Below are positions 60,788-64,000 of a stretch of 64,000 bases of DNA, piece after piece (position 1 is the stretch's first letter; each line of letters opens with the position of its first letter). The position numbers were made by a program, and so were the translations under genes. Origin of the DNA: Erpobdella octoculata. Taxonomy: Eukaryota; Annelida; Clitellata; Hirudinida; Erpobdellidae. The stretch covers positions 17,526,498 to 17,590,497 of the forward strand of contig OZ022243.1 of assembly GCA_963978895.1 (NCBI GenBank), given 5' to 3'. Under the pieces are notes generated by a model, which saw only the letters and a program-made list of their open reading frames with translations, made no database searches and was not told the DNA's origin.

Positions 60788-62637
60788 TATCCCCCCTCTT
60801 CAAAAGAAAACACGTGGTGTTTTTACGACTGCTCATAAATTTCGATTTACAAGCACTTCCTTGATCGCTTGAATTTTCTTTAAGCTTTCTTTCAATTTCT
60901 TGATCTCTGTGAGATGCGTCGACTGGGTGAGCATCTCCAAAAATTGATGATCTCAAACTATTTTTTTTCCAATTTGTTTTTTGACAGGAGACTAGCTTTG
61001 GTCTTTCCTTTGGCGGATTCAATACTTGAACTTTTACCTCAACTTTATTTCCCAGCTTTGAAGTGTCACACGTGTTCTTTTTCTTGCTTTGATACAAATC
61101 CGAGTTGGCAGACTTTTTCGTATAATTTGGCCGATTATTTCTCTGTTTGTTGTCGTAGTCAGGATTGGGTTTCTGTGGTTGCTGACAAATACGTTTCCCT
61201 GCAGCCATCGCATTTTGAACTACTTCCCTCTCGACATTTCCCAGCACTAGATCACAAAATAGAATCTTCATACAAACTACTGCTGTGGTTCCTCTGAGCC
61301 AGTCTGTTTTAATTTTAACTATTGCTGTTGGAGCCACACGTACTGTGCCGTCGATCAAAACACATGGTCTTGTTCTTCTGGTCATCTGACGTGGATGCAC
61401 TAACGATTCCTTTACCATAATCGCTGTACAGCCAGTGTCCCTCAAAACCTTTACAGGTTTCTTATTTACAAAACCTTTGGTAAACTTAAGTCTTCCTCCT
61501 GAATGAAAACAGCCATCCGCTATGACGGGTGAAACGCAGCCACACTTAAATTTGACCTCGTCCATTTTACCTTCGAGGACCATGGCCGCACATGCATTCA
61601 CTATTCCAGAATCTTTGCATGGTGGTGTCATGGTGGCCTCTTTACGTGCTTGGCACATGACTGGACTTGCCTGAGTGCCTTGTCTGCAGTCCTTCGCCAA
61701 ATGTCCAACTTGATGACAATTGTAACAACGGGGTCCAACCATTCCCGAGTCACTGTTAGTCGTAGAATGAACTGTACTCCATTTCTTTTTTTTCTTGAGC
61801 AGGGTAATATTTCCCCGGATGAGCCTGGTTGTATTTATTAACCCAACGACTCAAAACGTTAACATCGTGGGCCTCCTTCTCTAATAGGTACAAGACCATC
61901 TCAGGTGGACATTTCCTAAAAAATTGTTCCCTCAGAATCAAAAATTGGAAATCTTCTTCACCTGCGAGATCTACCTACCGCTTGAGATAGCTGTTTAACC
62001 TCATCAAGTATTGTTCCCATGTTTCTTCTGAATTTAGTTTTTCTCCGCGGAATTTCAACCGATTATCTTCTGCTGATTTACCAAAACGACGCAACAGTGC
62101 CTCTGACCATTTCGTAATCTGTCATTTGGTGGCTATCCAATTGTCCAAAAACATCCAAAGTTTTGGAACTTAACAGTGATCCCAGAAGTATTCCCCAACC
62201 CTTTCTTGGGTGATCATTTGCCGTGGCCAATGCCTCAAAACGGAGCACAAATGCGTCCACGCCGTCACCTTCCGAGAACTTTGGATCTGGAATCTTTGTT
62301 ACCTCAACCGTCGGCTTTGGCTCATTTTCGTTTGTGACTCCAATTCCAGCTTTTTTAATTCATGCTCTCGTTGTTCGCGCTCACACAGTAGTTATAATTC
62401 ACGTTCAGCTATTTTTTCTTCACGTTCTCGTTCTTGTTCGCGCATTTCCTGCTGAGCCTTTTTTTCTTCATGTTCACGTTCCCGTTCCCGCTCTTCCCGT
62501 TCTTGCTGAGCCTTGGTCCGTTCCTTCATTCTCCTATCTCGATCTTCATCTTTCAATTATTTGACAAAATTCTTCAATTCCTCTCCGAAATAGCCAAGAG
62601 CCTGTCCCATCGCAATGAATTTTTGTATGTCAGACAT
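60783..62637 (-). pseudogene. gag-pr: Gag-protease polyprotein, copy 3
   Basis: Minus-strand start at 62637 (MSDIQKFIAMGQALGYF). The Gag region is broken by stops and frameshifts (FSEGDGVDAFVLRFEALA). From 61742 a 319-codon open frame has the knuckle CYNCHQVGHLAKDCR, protease RDTGCTAIMV, LFCDLVLGNVE, a basic linker and IFGDAHPVDASH, ending RGDM-stop just before the polypurine tract. There is no RT, RNase H or integrase. The linker aligns with the copy 1 tail up to the EIE..LK block, after which the two ends differ. Confidence 0.85.
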
Positions 62638-62705
62638 TTTTTTTAGGAGAACAAAAATCAGTCACTTGTGATCAAATAACTATCAAAGAAAATATGCGTA
62701 AATAT

Positions 62706-62718
62706 GTCGGGGTCACCA
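62706..62718 (-). promoter_or_regulatory. Primer-binding site of LTR element copy 3
   Basis: GTCGGGGTCACCA, complement of TGGTGACCCCGAC, one base from the LTR end at 62720. Confidence 0.8.
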
Positions 62719-62719
62719 A

Positions 62720-62992
62720 TGTAAACGTAGACGAATATGCTTTTCTAGCGATTCGTAACGTTAAAGCTTGAAGTTATTTATAGCACAATATTTCTCGAAT
62801 TATAATTCCGGGTTAGTACTTCTTTCGCGCTGACTTAATCTAATTATATCTCACGTTTCAGAAATCTTTTTGATTCGGACAACTCTTTTGATTCTACTAG
62901 ATAACTTTTGTCAACTTGTTTAACTACAAAGTCTATTCTCTAAAACTCTAAATCTAGATCTCACGAACCGACTAATTCTACTTCCCTAACTT
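62720..62992 (-). mobile_element. 5' LTR (partial) of copy 3
   Basis: Matches 58159-58430. It is truncated at CCCTAACTTC by LINE copy 3. Confidence 0.85.
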
Positions 62993-63739
62993 CTTTTTTT
63001 TTTTTTTTGATTATAGTTTATAGTTTTTTACACCATGTGTTTTAAGACGCGAAAACAAAATCAAAATGAAAATAAATACTTATTTACACTAAATAATTTT
63101 TCTCTATATTTACAGTTCTTTAGGATTATTTTGTATCCATTTATAGACGATGTCGTGGCATATTTCCGAGTTCAGTATGGTGTGGAGTGTAGTTGGTTTT
63201 TGGATCCTTTTACAAAAGTTCCCAAGTTCCATTCCTAGTTGTGTCGTTTCTTTGCAGTGCAGCAACCAGTGCTCGATTGTATCTTCTGTTCCGCAGGTTT
63301 CGCACAAACCTGTCTCATGAAGATTCATTCTCTTCAAATTTTGTTTCAACCTACACTTTCCAAGTCGGAGTCGGGAAATGATGACTTCCTTTTTTCTGTT
63401 TGTTGTCTTGAATTTAATTTTATTTGAGACTTTTTTTTCGAGAGACCAGTAGTGTCGACTTTCTTGAGCAGAGTCCGATCTGGTCTGCCATTCGTTCAAA
63501 AGCTCTCTGCGTATTGTTCTTTTTATGTCAAATATCTCTGGCATAATCTCAATCTCTATTTCGGGATGTTTGGTAGCTTCTTTGGCAAGGCAGTCTGCCA
63601 TTTCATTTCAACGTATGCCCACGTGGCTAGGTACCCAAATCAGGGTAATTGTTTTCCCTTCTTTTGAGAGGTTGGATGCTAGTGTTAGGACTGATTCCAC
63701 AAGAGCAGATTTTTGAGCATTTGCGGAATCCCTAACTTC
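62993..63739 (-). pseudogene. RNase H-bearing LINE, 3' fragment copy 3
   Basis: Longest copy. From the upstream end it has VRDSANAQKSALVESVLTLA, ITLIWVPSHVGI, then MADCLAKEATKHPEIEIEIM, the end of an RNase H domain (H..G...AD.lAk.a), followed by the knuckle and WIQNNPKEL-stop at 63110. A stop interrupts HVGIR-N. The poly(A) end is at 62993-63009 (T run). Confidence 0.82.
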
Positions 63740-63740
63740 A

Positions 63741-64000
63741 TTTTTTTTTATTATAGTTTATAGTCTTTTACACCATGTGTTTTAAGACGCGAAAACAAAA
63801 TCAAAATGAAAAAACTACTTATTTACACTAAATAATTTTTCTCTATATTTACAGTTCTTTAGGATTATTTTGTATCCATTTATAGATGATGTCGTGGCAT
63901 ATTTCCGAGTTCAGTATGGTTTGGAGTGTAGTTGGTTTTTGGATCCTTTTACAAAAATTCCCAAGTTCCATTCCTAGTTGTGTCGTTTCTTCGCAGTGCA
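63741..64000 (-). pseudogene. RNase H-bearing LINE, 3' fragment copy 4 (runs off window)
   Basis: Same 3' UTR and C-terminal coding as copies 1-3. Its poly(A) end (T9 at 63741) abuts the RNase H sequence of copy 3 at CCCTAACTTC. It continues beyond the window. Confidence 0.8.

Overview
The window is AT-rich, intron-containing animal DNA, almost certainly from an invertebrate; I cannot fix the phylum from sequence alone. It has no bacterial features. It shows consensus GT/AG splice sites, long (TA)n and (CATA)n arrays, and a dense pile of nested transposable elements: non-LTR LINEs, LTR retrotransposons, a Penelope-like element, hAT, piggyBac, Merlin and Tc1/mariner-like DNA transposons, and Helitrons. 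Many insertions can be delimited to the base because target-site duplications (TSDs) are visible.

Layout. 0.3-6 kb: a hAT terminus, a small TIR element, and a HERO/R2-type LINE whose endonuclease domain is split by a solo LTR (TSD TGTTC). 6-11.5 kb: a Helitron holding a BED-finger hAT (TSD CCGGGCAC), which in turn holds a near-intact gag-protease LTR element (TSD ATTAG). 11.5-14.9 kb: an LTR-like element with a SAP-domain ORF and Cys/Asp repeats, split by a hAT MITE (TSD ATGGCACC). 15.5-21 kb: a 5.4-kb foldback transposon whose two arms are arrays of a 182-bp repeat (17 and 9 units). 21.4-25.1 kb: a Merlin fragment and a second gag-protease element on the minus strand, whose LTR carries further nested elements.

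30.8-48.9 kb: a real multi-exon host gene on the plus strand. I assembled it from splice sites and matching phases; at least eight coding exons end at a TGA at 48856-48858. I do not recognise its product. Its introns hold an RTE-like LINE, several Helitrons, a Penelope fragment, an L2/CR1 LINE interrupted by a piggyBac element, a hAT cluster, and more piggyBac derivatives. One coding exon has an in-frame TAG, so the copy may be a pseudogene.

51-57.6 kb: a Helitron, then a Penelope-like element (RT plus GIY-YIG endonuclease) broken by a 322-bp hAT MITE and by a ZMYM-like hAT, which is itself interrupted by a TA-flanked element containing a Helitron, a palindrome and a CTAG-rich minisatellite. 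58-64 kb: four truncated minus-strand copies of one RNase H-bearing LINE, a tRNA-Leu-like SINE head, a Helitron with an 18-bp minisatellite, and a third gag-protease LTR element. Most long open frames in the window (Tyr/Ile, Ser/Arg or Pro/Phe runs) are translations of simple repeats and are not genes.
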